From assembly GCF_000485595.1 (NCBI RefSeq), contig NW_014577257.1, positions 652 through 27,925 of the forward strand: 27,274 nucleotides of DNA. The letters are read 5' to 3'. The stretch is from Priapulus caudatus. Its lineage: Eukaryota > Priapulida > Priapulimorpha > Priapulimorphida > Priapulidae. The notes below the pieces were generated by a model. The model was given only the letters and a program-made list of their open reading frames with translations. It was not told where the DNA came from and searched no databases. The position numbers and the translations under genes are program-made. Below, piece after piece: positions 9,813 to 19,357 of this stretch; positions within the stretch are counted from its first letter, which is position 1; each line of letters opens with the position of its first letter.

Positions 9813-10130
9813 TGTAACGTTGAATTAAGAGTTAATGTAGAAATGATGAAGTAGAAATCCAAACTTGTCTTGAACTGCATAAACTTTATTATCTGCTCAC
9901 GTCACATCTCCTTGCACACAGGGACAAAACAACGCGCACACACGCGAAAGCGCGTGTACTTCCTCTCGCGAACACAACCAGACTCCCCCACATTTTTGCC
10001 ATAACCCTGCATTCTGGTACAACACATTCGATCACACTGATGTGTCAAACTGCTAGATACAAAAGATGCATCGCGTCACGCTCACTGCTAAAATAATAGT
10101 CTCTGACTACGTGAACAAACAGCTGTTACA
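9813..10130 (-). repeat. LTR of the non-autonomous element (5' LTR in element sense)
   Basis: Direct repeat of 8202-8517, with the same TGTAAC/GTTACA ends. Differences include GGTGAATTAAGAGTTC versus GTTGAATTAAGAGTTA and an extra GATC near 10030. Confidence 0.92.
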
Positions 10131-10440
10131 TTAGCTTAAATTCCAAATTAATCATACAGCTTTCAAAACATATATAAACGTTTACAATCAAAGAGCTCAT
10201 TTAACAATCAATTTATGCACTTCCAATCTATTGAATGACCTCTGAAATCACTTACTAACGTTTACAATTTGCCGCCCCACTCTGTTGTTTCCGGTCCGTG
10301 TGCAAAACTATTGAGGAAACTTCGCAATCACATTCATAGGACTTGCAATCTATTCACTACACTTCCAACAGCCAACTACAAACCAAACTTCAAATCAATT
10401 CATTCTAAAAGTGCCGGATCGCTTCAGCTCGGATGGATAC
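10131..10440. repeat. AT-rich interspersed repeat, right part
   Basis: Continuation of the repeat begun at 7640. It is the diverged reverse complement of about 12790-13085 (ATATAAACGTTTACAA, ACTTACTAACGTTTACAATTTGCCG and ATTGAGGAAACTTCG all have reverse-complement partners there). Confidence 0.85.
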
Positions 10441-10548
10441 GCTTATTGTAGTACGTAATTGGAGGATCCGATTTTTTACCACCCTGTGGGAAAGGGGAAA
10501 TGCTATCCCCGCGGCGTGAAGGACAGTACCGCAACGTGGCGCACTAGT

Positions 10549-10620
10549 GTTAGGATTAGGGTTAGAATCAGGTTAGGGTAGGGTTAGGATTAGGGTTAGG
10601 GTTAGGGTTAGGGTTAGGTT
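10549..10620. repeat. Interstitial telomeric-type repeat (TTAGGG)n
   Basis: About ten TTAGGG or variant (TTAGGA, TTAGAA) units on the plus strand. A weaker, decayed patch (GTTAGGAGTTAGTGTT) follows at 10707-10738. Confidence 0.95.
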
Positions 10621-10865
10621 TTTGATCATGATATCTGTCCCACACCATAGATTAATTTTTGTGGATGACACCCCTATATATATAGATTTCCGATATATTA
10701 GTATTTAGTGTTAGGAGTTAGTGTTGGAGTTAGGGTTATGCGTTACTGTTAAGTTTGAAGTATACGTCAACGTATCACGTGGACCGTCCCTCCACGCCCG
10801 GGGATAGCCAAAACTCGTGGGAAAGATGTGTCTGTTTACAGCTGTAGACTACGTGAAGTGACAGT

Positions 10866-10927
10866 TGTTGCCCCAAGGAGCTATATTATTATACATATTT
10901 ATAATAATATAGCTCCTTGGTGTTGCC
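10866..10927. repeat. Perfect 48-bp hairpin flanked by exact 7-bp direct repeats
   Basis: TGTTGCC (10866-10872), then a 21-bp arm starting CCAAGGAGCTATATT (10873-10893), a 6-bp loop CATATT, the exact complementary arm (10900-10920), then TGTTGCC again (10921-10927). A perfect palindrome bounded by identical 7-bp repeats is the footprint expected of a small inserted element or a hairpin-mediated insertion. Confidence 0.92.
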
Positions 10928-12789
10928 AAGCCACCCCGTTCTACTTCTACACCGACCACAGATTATAGCGAAGTGGATTAAATAAGTTCTACGTCGCTAA
11001 TCTGTGTCCAGAAGAGACATGATACAAGATTGCGTGGCACAGCTTTGCTGTTTATCCTGAGTTCCGCGGGATATGCTCACGCGACCGCGGGGATGTTCAA
11101 GTGCGCCAAATCGAGGCCCGGCGCACGTCTCCACAGCGGTCAGCGAATGGTCTGTAATTTCGAAGGATAACAATGTAGACTTTGTTCTAAATAAGAACTT
11201 ATCGGCGGCTAAATAAGGAGCCAATATACAGACCTTTGAATTTCTCGACTAGTCCGTCAAAAGGCTTGTTGGGGTCCATTATGCAGAGCTTCCAATTGAA
11301 ATGGCTCATGAAATTGTCAAGTGACATTGTGTTTTTCGGCACCCCAAAGAAAATGTCTCCCTCTTACAACATGCACCCCCTCCCTGATCAATTACGCATT
11401 CAGGCGTAAACAATAACAGAGATGAAATTGTGATGAGTTTATGGCTCTTGACGCACGTGCATTGACGTACAAGACTGATGAAAGCACAGGCCACTTGGAA
11501 GTCTCAATACAAATAATATTCACACAATTTTTCACAATGGTCCACTGCCTTTGTGCAAAATAGGTGAACGTATGATGAAACATATACGGTTAGTACTTAC
11601 TGTGACATATCCGTGACTAACTGACACCACTAAATTGGTAAAATGTTCCATGCACCTTAAGAAATTGTGAGAAATTACGAGGTTATTATCGCAGAACTCC
11701 CGACACGCCCATCCTGATGTCACAAAGCTATATGTAAAAAACACGGTGTGACGAGGTGCGTGCCTCCGATATCCATTTCGAGGCCCGCCTAAGCCAAGCA
11801 TAAAGCGCAGCGGGCAAGACGTCACACACCACAGCCTACGTTCATTGCGCTAAAAACAATCGAGCTAAGCGCGCGTAGGGCTTTCAGAATTATTTAATTT
11901 TTAAGAAAAAACTTCAATGTTTAATGAATGACGCACTCGTTCACTTCGGAAAGCGGCGTAAAAAATGCCCTAATTTCCTTCTGCGAAATGCACTCCCCAC
12001 GGTCTTTCATTGATTTACGAAATAAAGCAAACAGGTCTCGCCAACACACTACACGCAGTTAACGCGGTCACGTCTAGTTCACGCGCCATTCATCCGTCAT
12101 CAACGAAGAGCGCGGGGCTGTATTCTAATTACGGAAATGCGAAAATTCAACAGTTAGTTAGCCGCGAGTGCCTAAAACAGCTGTGCTATTTTCGTTATTT
12201 GTGCCACAACTCTATCGTAGGAAACCGTATGGTGCCAACAGAATTCCCTATGATGTTCATGGAGATCGCGATTTTTGCGTGTGTCAATGAGGTCCCCATA
12301 TTTAAGAAATATAAGGACATGATGCGGTCGTAGCGCTGTGATTTCGGAAGACACAACGAGTCACATCCTCGCGCCGCCTCGGCCATCACTGCCGCCATCA
12401 CGTCTAAGACTTTCACGCCAAGGTGGAGTAAAACCAATAGATAAAAACATAAGATATTAGAATGATAGAAGATAGCCAACTCTACCGCAACACGCCACCC
12501 TGTTGGTTCAAAAAAGGTTTAGCTGCGACAGCTTCTCACGGGCAGCTTCGGGCATGGCTTTACTTCCGTGTTTTGCATAGGATCCACCAGCTGTTGTATA
12601 CATAATGGTGCGGACTGTTTACGTTCTAATATCGGTGCATTTAGACTTATTTACCGCTCTATTTATTAAATTAGCGTTGGCAATTTGAAAAGTAGAGGTA
12701 AATAGTACCGATATAGAGCCTTGTTCGCAGTTGCTATATTACTGGCTAGTATCTAATTTACGTTCTTAGACATATATATATATGATTTA
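10928..12789. other. Unassigned 1.9-kb stretch
   Basis: Complex sequence with open frames of 60-107 codons on both strands (for example 12010-12333 plus and 11532-11825 minus). None shows a domain, a splice pattern or a family I recognise, and several overlap. A (TA)n run lies at 12773-12783. I see no RNA gene. It may hold decayed repeats I cannot identify. Confidence 0.4.
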
Positions 12790-13645
12790 AACGCTGAAGC
12801 ATCGCCCGGCAATTTCCTAGAAGTGAATGATTGAAGTTTTATTGTAGTTGGGGCTGGGCTTCGATACGCGCCAAGCTGATACAGCAATAATGAATAGATT
12901 CCAGAGCTATGAAAATTATTCGAAGTTTCCTCAATAGTTTTGACACGCGACCGAAAACAACACAGTGGGCGGCAAATTGTAAACGTTAGTAAGTGATTTC
13001 AGAGGTCTTGAATAGATTGGAGTTGCATAAAATTGGATTGCTTAAAATGACGCTCTTGAGTTGTAAACGTTTATTATATTAGTTTGAAGCTGTATGCAAT
13101 TAATTTGTAATCCTAAGCCTATACATTGTGTCTTTATTACCGTAATAATTCTTGAACCAACAGATAGATTCGCTATTCTGGTGTGAATTAATGTTAAAAG
13201 TACATAAATTAAGTTCAAACTTAGCTGAAACTGATTGCGTTATTCTGCTAAATTAATTTAAAACTTATAATTTAATTGTTAGGGCGATGAAAGCAAATAT
13301 TGAATTGGAGTCTGAACATATCTGTTCATCAAAAATTCAGTTAGTAAATTGGTTGTTGTTTGAAATAAATTGTTACGTTATAGAAAATGAATTTTTACAA
13401 TGATGTGAAGAATTTGATATATCAGGCAATTATTTTGAAAGTTGCCTAATTAATTTGCAAGTTAATTAAATTGATTGTTATTGTTGATATGTTAATTTGA
13501 AATTTTAATTTATTCTTGAACAATATAAAGTAAATTGTATTTATTTAATTAATTTAAAAGTTGTTTAAAATTGATGTAAAATTGTGTATTTGAAATGCTT
13601 GGAAAACTGCATTTTCTTAACTGGGGCGATGGCTTTCCATAGATA
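12790..13645. repeat. AT-rich interspersed repeat, inverted second copy without the LTR insertion
   Basis: In reverse complement this aligns with 7640-8201 followed directly by 10131-10440. The junction reads CAATGTATAGGCTTAGG here where the other copy has ATGTATAG, the LTR element, then TTAGCTTAA. It therefore represents an unoccupied (paralogous empty) site. The copies are considerably diverged. Confidence 0.8.
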
Positions 13646-13829
13646 AATGTACAGTATTTCCTCATTTTCCGCCTAAAAGTAAGGGGGATGATTGTACACG
13701 TCATCCTCCAATAAGTGGGGGATATATCCCCCCTCCCCGCTATCTACTCCCCTGAGCGTGAATATATTATAGCGTTTGCAATTATGCGCTGATGTTCGGG
13801 CTAACGCTCCATTAAGAGTGAATCTCGTC

Positions 13830-13830
13830 N
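13830..13830. other. Single-N contig join
   Basis: One N at the left edge of the 27-bp minisatellite block. Confidence 0.8.
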
Positions 13831-13835
13831 CTCTA

Positions 13836-14090
13836 ACAATCATGGCTTCCTCTCTCCCTCTAACCATCACGGCTTCCTCTCTCCCTCTAACCCTCATGGC
13901 TTCCTCTCTCTCTCTAACCCTCATGGCTTTCTCTCTCTCCCTCTAACCAACACGGCTTCCTCTCTACCTCTAACCATCATGGCTTCTTCTCTCCCTCTAA
14001 CCATCACGGCTTCCTCTCTCTCTATAACTATCACGGCTTCCTCTCTCCCCACTATTAATTACGAGAGAGGAAGACCATCACGGCTTCCTC
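13836..14090. repeat. 27-bp minisatellite (ATCACGGCTTCCTCTCTCCC unit)
   Basis: About nine units of AACCATCACGGCTTCCTCTC followed by TCCCTCT, with CATGG/CACGG alternation. Near the end ATTACGAGAGAGGAAG briefly reverses polarity before a last unit. The block is bounded by Ns at 13830 and 14096, so its true length and place are uncertain. Confidence 0.93.
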
Positions 14091-14095
14091 TTTCC

Positions 14096-14096
14096 N
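14096..14096. other. Single-N contig join
   Basis: One N exactly at the left boundary of the duplicated 1.7-kb block. Confidence 0.85.
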
Positions 14097-15793
14097 CCTT
14101 TTGGCTTCGGTGAATCCCTTAATGTGTCATTGTGGGACTAAGCGTTTTACGTACATTCTTTCCGAAGCGGAGTTTTTATCATATCACGTATAGATAGTCT
14201 GACACATATAGTACACTTATAGTACAGAAGTCTGATAGCCTGTTGAAGGAGCTAGATCTTGCCAAAAACATAGATCATACAATGAAATAAAAGCGGTTTG
14301 GATTGGTGGGAGTTAAGAAAACAGCAGCTATGTGTTTTGTCGGAGGCATGAAAGCGCGTGACCTCATGACGACGAGACGTTCCGCCAATCCCGACGAAGT
14401 TTAGGATTTGACATGAGCCCAAAATCCATGTCAACGCAATGATATAAGTGAACGCGATTTAAATTATGCGACAGACAAAAACATCGCGAGAGCATTGTCA
14501 TCGGCATTGTTATCAGTTAGCAGGCACTTCCCGTTGTTGGCAGCCCAGACTGAAACCGAGAATTGGTCATAATGAACAATGCAAAGCCACCAGGACTTAC
14601 CTGTTCAGTCTATTCTTGCCTGCATTGTTGCTCTGGTCTGGAGGAAGTCGTTGCATAATATTACTCTTATGCGTTGTACAGTGTGTCGGGACTGACTGCT
14701 CACCATGTACATTTCTTGATCCGTTATGTGTATGTCACTCGCATTGATGGATAAATGCTCTTAAGTGCACTGAGATCGATAGAATTTCCCTGTTAGCAAA
14801 ATCTTTAAGCCTTTCGCTAACCAACTTACATGCAATTGCCATCGTGATGATGCTTATTATCGTCTGTATACTCGCTTACATCAGTAACTCTGTGTGAAGA
14901 ACGTAGAAGCATGTAAGATTTTCACCACTGATGTGAGTAGTTGACAACCAGGTCATGCTTTACTGATGTCCGCCCCCAAATCTACAACATGATAGACGAG
15001 TTGGATCTCTGAGGCCGAGAAATCTTTTTTAGAACCAGTTACCACCTCTCATTAGTACTACCTCTAGTTATCAGCGCACTCCTCTATAGTACTTCAGAAC
15101 CGTGTGTATGACCTGCCGAAGTGAAAGTGCTAACCTTCAGTAAGCTTAAATTGACTGTGTAATGAATTTCTTGAAAATCCTATTTGTAAAAGTTTAATTG
15201 TATTTTTAAAACATAAAGAGTAAATACTAACAGTGCTAAATATATCCTCAAAATCGTACTTGATAATAACATTTTTTAGTTGCGTACTTTAAAAAAAATG
15301 AAAAAACCTGCACGATTTTACTTCTTTTTTAGATAAAAAATATGGCATCTTTATTGATGTTAGGTGGATGTCATCAAATAGACCAGCAAAATGGGGAGTA
15401 TAAAGAAGCAAACTAAGCTTGAAAAGTTGACAGAAACACTTTCATATACTTTTATTACTTTCATGGATTTTATTTAGTACAAATATCACGTAAATTTATC
15501 ATTTGCTAAAGCTATTTACACTGACGTGTTCACTCTAAAACACCAATTTTTAGCTCGCTTTGACATCGTCAAGATGAGTTATTGTCAGGGGGTGTCGTCC
15601 GCCGTCCGTAGAGGGAGTCGTGCCCTCCGTCCGTAACATTGGACAACTAATAACAAACTACTATATTACATGGTCACGAAATCAAGAACCGTTTGACCGC
15701 ACATGTTTTCAAATTGCATATAGTTTTACTCCTATGGGAGAGGTTTGAACGTCCTACTTTTGGAGCATCCGCCAGTGACTAAACATTCGAGCC
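14097..15793 (+). repeat. Upstream copy of the dispanin intron/exon-2 block (likely assembly artefact)
   Basis: It matches 16531-18218 over its whole length, from CCTTTTGGCTTCGGTGAATC to TTCGAGCC. Homology starts and stops exactly at the Ns at 14096 and 15794. Differences are dominated by scattered one- and two-base insertions and deletions in unique and homopolymer sequence alike. About 70 bp near 14819-14885 is unrelated to the counterpart at 17253-17338. A noisy gap fill or misplaced haplotig fits best. A true tandem duplication is possible but must then coincide with both Ns. Confidence 0.88.
14524..14674 (+). pseudogene. Broken copy of dispanin exon 2
   Basis: Aligns with the intact exon at 16971-17123 after the same TTAGCAG acceptor. 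Several indels (for example CCACCAGGACTTACC against CCACCGGACTACC) shift the frame, and the GTAAGTAG donor is replaced by TGTACAGTG. As written it cannot encode the CD225 segment. Given the Ns around the block, sequencing error is as likely as real decay. Confidence 0.75.
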
Positions 15794-15794
15794 N
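15794..15794. other. Single-N contig join
   Basis: One N exactly at the right boundary of the upstream duplicated block. Confidence 0.85.
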
Positions 15795-15799
15795 TAATT

Positions 15800-15975
15800 A
15801 TTTGAGCCGGCTGGCTGCAATCGCCTAGTGTGCCCCGAGGGTCTGCGATTGGGGAGCCAGCCGATTGTAACAATTCATGCATGGCCAATCAAATCACAAT
15901 TAGTTGTCACGTGATTTAAACATTTTAGGTTAGTGAGTTCCAGCCTGTAATGTATACCATAATTTCTACACAACT
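15800..15975 (+). promoter_or_regulatory. Possible promoter region of the dispanin gene
   Basis: A GC-rich imperfect stem (GGCTGGCT...GCAATCGC at about 15807-15824 against GCGATTG...AGCCAGCC at about 15845-15862) is followed by a CCAAT motif at 15885-15889 and an E-box CACGTG at 15908-15913. These lie 120-150 bp upstream of the first dispanin ATG. If 16032 is preceded by another exon (see the exon entry), this would be intronic instead. Motif-level evidence only. Confidence 0.25.
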
Positions 15976-16031
15976 TCATGCGACTCATTTGTCACTCTGC
16001 AGAGAATAAATCCACCCTCATGACGTTTCAG

Positions 16032-16502
16032 ATGCCGTGCCGTCTGCTCCTGCTGGGCCACCAGCGACAAAACCTGGGGCCAGCGCCAACGACTACATAT
16101 GAGGAAGCCGTCGGCCTGCCAGGAAACCTGCCTTGTGACGCCGAGCCCTCAAGGGGGCCGGTGCCACCGGCATATACAGCTCCACCTGCTGCAGCTTATA
16201 ATCCTGCACTAGCAGGTCAGGCGTATGGACCGCAGCCACCCAGTCAGGTTTACCCAACAGGCGGCCAGCCGATGGGAGCCAGTAACCTACAAGGCGGTTA
16301 TCCTATGGGGAATGTTTCCATGGCGGGTTACCCAGTGCCACCTGGTGGAGGCGTACCCTATCCGCAGTACGCGCATGGTGGCGTCAAGTATACAAACGTC
16401 AGTGGTATGCCACCTGGTGGCCAGTACCCTCCTCAAGTCGTAGGCGGTATGCCACCTGGTGGCCAGTACCCTCCTCAAGTCGTAGGCGGTGTGACGTATG
16501 TG
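16032..16502 (+). CDS. Dispanin coding exon with Pro/Gly/Tyr-rich N-terminus
   Basis: Open to the donor GTGAGT at 16503 (exon end phase 0). The frame holds TYEEAVG, repeated PPGG and YPxxG words, and two exact copies of GMPPGGQYPPQVVG. The ATG at 16032 directly follows TTTCAG, a good acceptor, so this may be an internal exon. In the next frame, 16034-16100 reads a proline-rich AVPSAPAGPPATKPG before a stop, which fits the family better than MPCRLLLLGH. A single-base assembly indel near 16080-16095 would join the two. The N-terminal 15-20 residues of the present reading are therefore doubtful. Low-complexity tails of this type vary freely between dispanins. Confidence 0.75.
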
Positions 16503-19237
16503 GTGAGTCTGTTCAGAATACAGTTAATGGCCTTTTGGCTTCGGTGAATCCCTTAATGTGTCATTGTGGGACTAAGCGTTTTACGTACATTCTTTCCGAA
16601 GCGGAGTTTTTATCATATCACCGTATAGAGTAGTCTGACACATAATTAGTACACTTCTAGTAGCAGATGTCTGATCGCCTGTGAAGACTAGATTTGCTAA
16701 AACAGAAGATGCAATACAATGAAATAAAAGCGGTTTGATTGGTGGAAGTTAAGAAAACAACAGCATATGTGGTTTTGTCGGAGCGCATGAAAGCGCGTGA
16801 CCTGCATGACGACGAGACGTTCCCGCCAAATCCCGACGAAGTTAGGAATTTGACAGAAGGGCCCTAAACATCCATGTCAACGCAATGATATAAGTGAACG
16901 CGATTTAAATTATGCGACAGACAAAAACACGCTGACGATGCATTGTCATCGGCATTGTCATCGTTAGCAGGCACTTCCCGTTGTTGGCCAGCCCCAGACT
17001 AACCGAGGAATGGTCATCGTGCAGACCAATACAAAGCCACCGGACTACCTGATTCAGTCTATTCTTGTCTGCATCTGTTGCTTCTGGCCTGGAGGAATCA
17101 TTGCGATAATATACTCCATGCGTGTAAGTAGTGATAGGGACTGACTGTCCATGACATTCTGTCCGTATGTGTATTCACTCGCATTGATGGATAAATTGCT
17201 TATTAGGTGCACTGGATCGATAGAATTTTGTAGCAAATCTTTTAAAGTTTCGTACCATTACGAGAGCGTGAATGCCTTGTAAAAAACAAAAAAAAAAAAA
17301 TTTGGACAAAAATGCTTCATTTATTTGTATTTGTAATGTACTCTGTGTGAAGAAGTGAAGCATGTAAAGTTATCACCACTTGATAGTGAGTAGTGACAAC
17401 AGCATTGCTTTATGTGTCTCGCCCCCCAAAATACAAAGATAGCGAGTTGGATCTTGAGGCGAGAATTTTTTTAAACCCAGTTACCACCTTCATTAGTATA
17501 CCTCTAGTTTCAGGCCACTCACGTATAGTACCTTCAGAACCGTGGTATGACCTGAGCAAGTGAAGTGTACCTAGTAAAGCTTAAATTGACTGTGTATTGA
17601 ATTTCTTGAAAATCCTATTTGTAAAAGTTTGATTGTATTTTTACAAAACATAAAGGTAAATAGCTAACAGTGCTAAATATATCCTCAAATCGTACTTGAA
17701 TAATAAAAAATTTTTAGTTGCGTACTTTAAAAAAATGAAAAAAACCTGGCACGATTTTACTTATTTTTTAGAGAAAAATATGGCATCTTTATTGATGTTA
17801 GGTGGAGTCATCAAATAGACCAGCAAAATGGAGAGTATTAAAAGAAGCAAACTAAGCTTGAAAAGTTGCGAGAACACTTTCATAATATTTTAATTACATT
17901 TCATAGATTTAATTTAGTACAAATATCACGTAAATTTATCATTTGTAAAGCTATTTACACTGACCGTGTTCACTCTAAAAGCACCCATTTTTTAGCTCGC
18001 CTTGACATCGTCAAAGAATGAGGCTAATTGCATGGGGTGCGCGTCCGTCAACCATTGAACAACTATAACTATATTAGCTATTAACTATGGTCAACGATAA
18101 CAAGAACGCGTTTGACGCCACATGTTTCAAATTGCCATATAGTTGTTACTGTCGCTATAGGAGAGGTATTGAACGTCCTATTTTGGAGGCACGCCAGTTG
18201 ACCTAAACTATTCGAGCCAAACGTCCACATTTTTGGCAAAATGAAATGGCGCACAAGTCAGTTCAGGTTTCAATGGGTTTTGCTCATTTCTTGCATTGTG
18301 AATGGAATGAAGGAACTGGCCCAATAACATATGCACACAGGGTTTTGACCATTTTTTTTTTAAATATATGCAAATTGGGTAGATTTTGTAAAATTTCACC
18401 AATGCATTTCAATTGATCTGCCTGCGGTCAGCACGATAACTCAAGACACCGTTTGACCACATGTTTAAAATTGAATAACAGTTTTCCTCCTATGGAGAGA
18501 TTTGAACTTCCTATTTTGGAGCAAGTGCGCTCAGTCGACCTATACTTTTTCGAGGCCATCCCCTTTTTGCAAAAAATGAAAAATGGGCCATCTAAATTTT
18601 ATTCGAATTTGTTAAATTTTGGTAAATGTGAATGTGTAAGGCTAGCCGCCAAACAGTTAGTTACTCTTAATGGGAGAAGATGACAACGCGCTATTACGTT
18701 TATATTCGTCTAACTGGTCCAACCACTAAATCATACCTATATACGTGTAATATTCGTGTTTTAGATTCTTCGTTATCAGTAATTTTGACTGGAATATTTT
18801 ATGTTTTTATTTGGGCCTGCGATATTCGAAAAAACCTAAAAATGGCGTCATTTAGGCATAGCAGCCAATCTCTCGTCAAGATTTCAGACTTTCAGATGCT
18901 GAAACATTTATTTTCGCATCAAAACTTATGCATATATCAGTATCAAGAGTATATAATGGGAGATATGCTATATAACGGTAGTTATATATCCCTCCTCCCT
19001 CTTCTATCACACCCAAGGTGAGCTACAGTGTCATTGACACTTTCATTTTGTTTAGTGTCGTAATGAGCACAAACGGTTTTTTATGTCGTTTAACAGGTTA
19101 GAAGTCTGTACATGGAGCAGCGATACGATGAGTCGTGGCAAGCCTCACGAGTCACTCGTAACGTGATCGTCGCCTGCGTCGCGATTGGCATAGTCTTCTA
19201 CGTCATGATCACCATCGCCAGAAACTTGCACCATTAG
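16032..19237 (+). CDS. CD225/dispanin-family membrane protein (spliced, three recognisable exons)
   Basis: Coding exons are 16032-16502, 16971-17123 and 19097-19237 (stop TAG 19235-19237), with phase 0 at both junctions, giving about 254 residues from the ATG at 16032. Residues 1-157 are Pro/Gly/Tyr-rich and predicted cytosolic. Exon 2 carries the CD225 start (KPPDYLIQSI, VCICCFWPGG, IIAIIYSM), a hydrophobic membrane segment with a Cys cluster like the palmitoylated cysteines known in the family. Exon 3 carries the conserved loop (RSLYMEQRYDESWQASR) and a C-terminal transmembrane helix (VIVACVAIGIVFYVMITIA) before RNLHH. Dispanins include IFITM, PRRT and SynDIG proteins that act in membrane trafficking or fusion control. 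Which subgroup this joins cannot be told here. A minus-strand copia element begins about 125 bp after the stop, probably in the 3' UTR or just beyond. Confidence 0.88.
16404..16487 (+). repeat. Perfect 42-bp in-frame tandem duplication
   Basis: Two identical 42-bp units (16404-16445, 16446-16487), each encoding GMPPGGQYPPQVVG. A recent duplication that lengthens the proline-rich tail without breaking the frame. Confidence 0.97.
16531..18218 (+). repeat. Downstream copy of the 1.7-kb duplicated block (in the intact gene)
   Basis: Contains the end of intron 1, exon 2 and most of intron 2 of the dispanin gene. Matches 14097-15793 throughout. Splice sites and reading frame are intact here, so this copy is the functional one. 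Confidence 0.88.
16971..17123 (+). CDS. Dispanin exon 2 (first half of CD225 domain)
   Basis: 51 codons between TTAGCAG (ends 16970) and GTAAGTAG (starts 17124). Starts ALPVVGQPQTNRG, then the CD225 hallmark KPPDYL, the intramembrane stretch with CICC, and IIYSMR at the splice. Phase 0 at both ends matches exons 1 and 3. Confidence 0.9.
18089..18680. repeat. About 345-bp repeat, two tandem units in intron 2
   Basis: Words such as CGTTTGA(C)CCACATGTTT, CTCCTATGGGAGAG, TTGAACGTCCTATTTTGG and GTCGACCTAAACTATTCGAG recur from 18089 and again from 18432, offset by about 345 bp, with a third match at 15672-15793 through the block duplication. An interspersed or satellite-like repeat with no coding capacity. 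It ends before 18700, and the rest of the intron to 19096 shows nothing recognisable. Confidence 0.8.
19097..19237 (+). CDS. Dispanin terminal exon (loop plus C-terminal TM helix)
   Basis: Acceptor TTTAACAG ends 19096. 46 codons then TAG. YMEQRYDESWQASRV matches the conserved CD225 loop (basic, Asp/Glu-bearing, ASR motif), followed by about 20 hydrophobic residues and a short RNLHH tail. Confidence 0.9.
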   Translation, partial: VRSLYMEQRYDESWQASRVTRNVIVACVAIGIVFYVMITIARNLHH

Positions 19238-19357
19238 CGTGGGTCGGCATGATGCCGCGAGTAATTCAGGACCTCGGATAAAGACGGAATGAGGCTTGAA
19301 AGGTGCGCTCGGTAGTGGAGAATCATCCCGCCCAACGATACTAGAATCTCCGATATG

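Larger units (their letters stand above)
8202..10130 (-). mobile_element. Short non-autonomous LTR retrotransposon (TRIM/LARD-like)
   Basis: Two direct repeats of about 316-318 bp (8202-8517 and 9813-10130) begin TGTAAC and end GTTACA, enclosing about 1.3 kb without coding capacity. On the minus strand, TGGTGCCTGTGGCAG (primer-binding-site-like, 9793-9809) follows the right LTR by 3 bp. A purine run GAAAAGGAGGAGAGAAA abuts the left LTR as a polypurine tract, so the element reads right to left. Flanks ATAG (8198-8201) and TTAG (10131-10134) suggest a 4-bp target duplication with one change. The host repeat at 12790-13645 supplies an uninterrupted counterpart of the site. It depended on another element for its proteins. 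The LTRs differ by scattered substitutions and small indels. Confidence 0.88.

Noticed and set aside
10873-10920. Bacterial-type rho-independent terminator
   Set aside because: Eukaryotic context, AT-rich palindrome without a following T run, and flanking direct repeats favour an insertion.
11532-11825. 97-codon minus-strand ORF as a gene
   Set aside because: No recognisable family. Composition similar to surrounding non-coding DNA.
12010-12333. 107-codon plus-strand ORF as a gene
   Set aside because: No domain, no splice logic, overlapped by equally long minus-strand frames. Indistinguishable from chance.
14466-14747. 93-codon ORF (LFLPALLLWSGG) as a separate membrane protein
   Set aside because: It is a frameshifted reading of the duplicated dispanin exon 2. 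Hydrophobicity comes from the out-of-frame CD225 segment.
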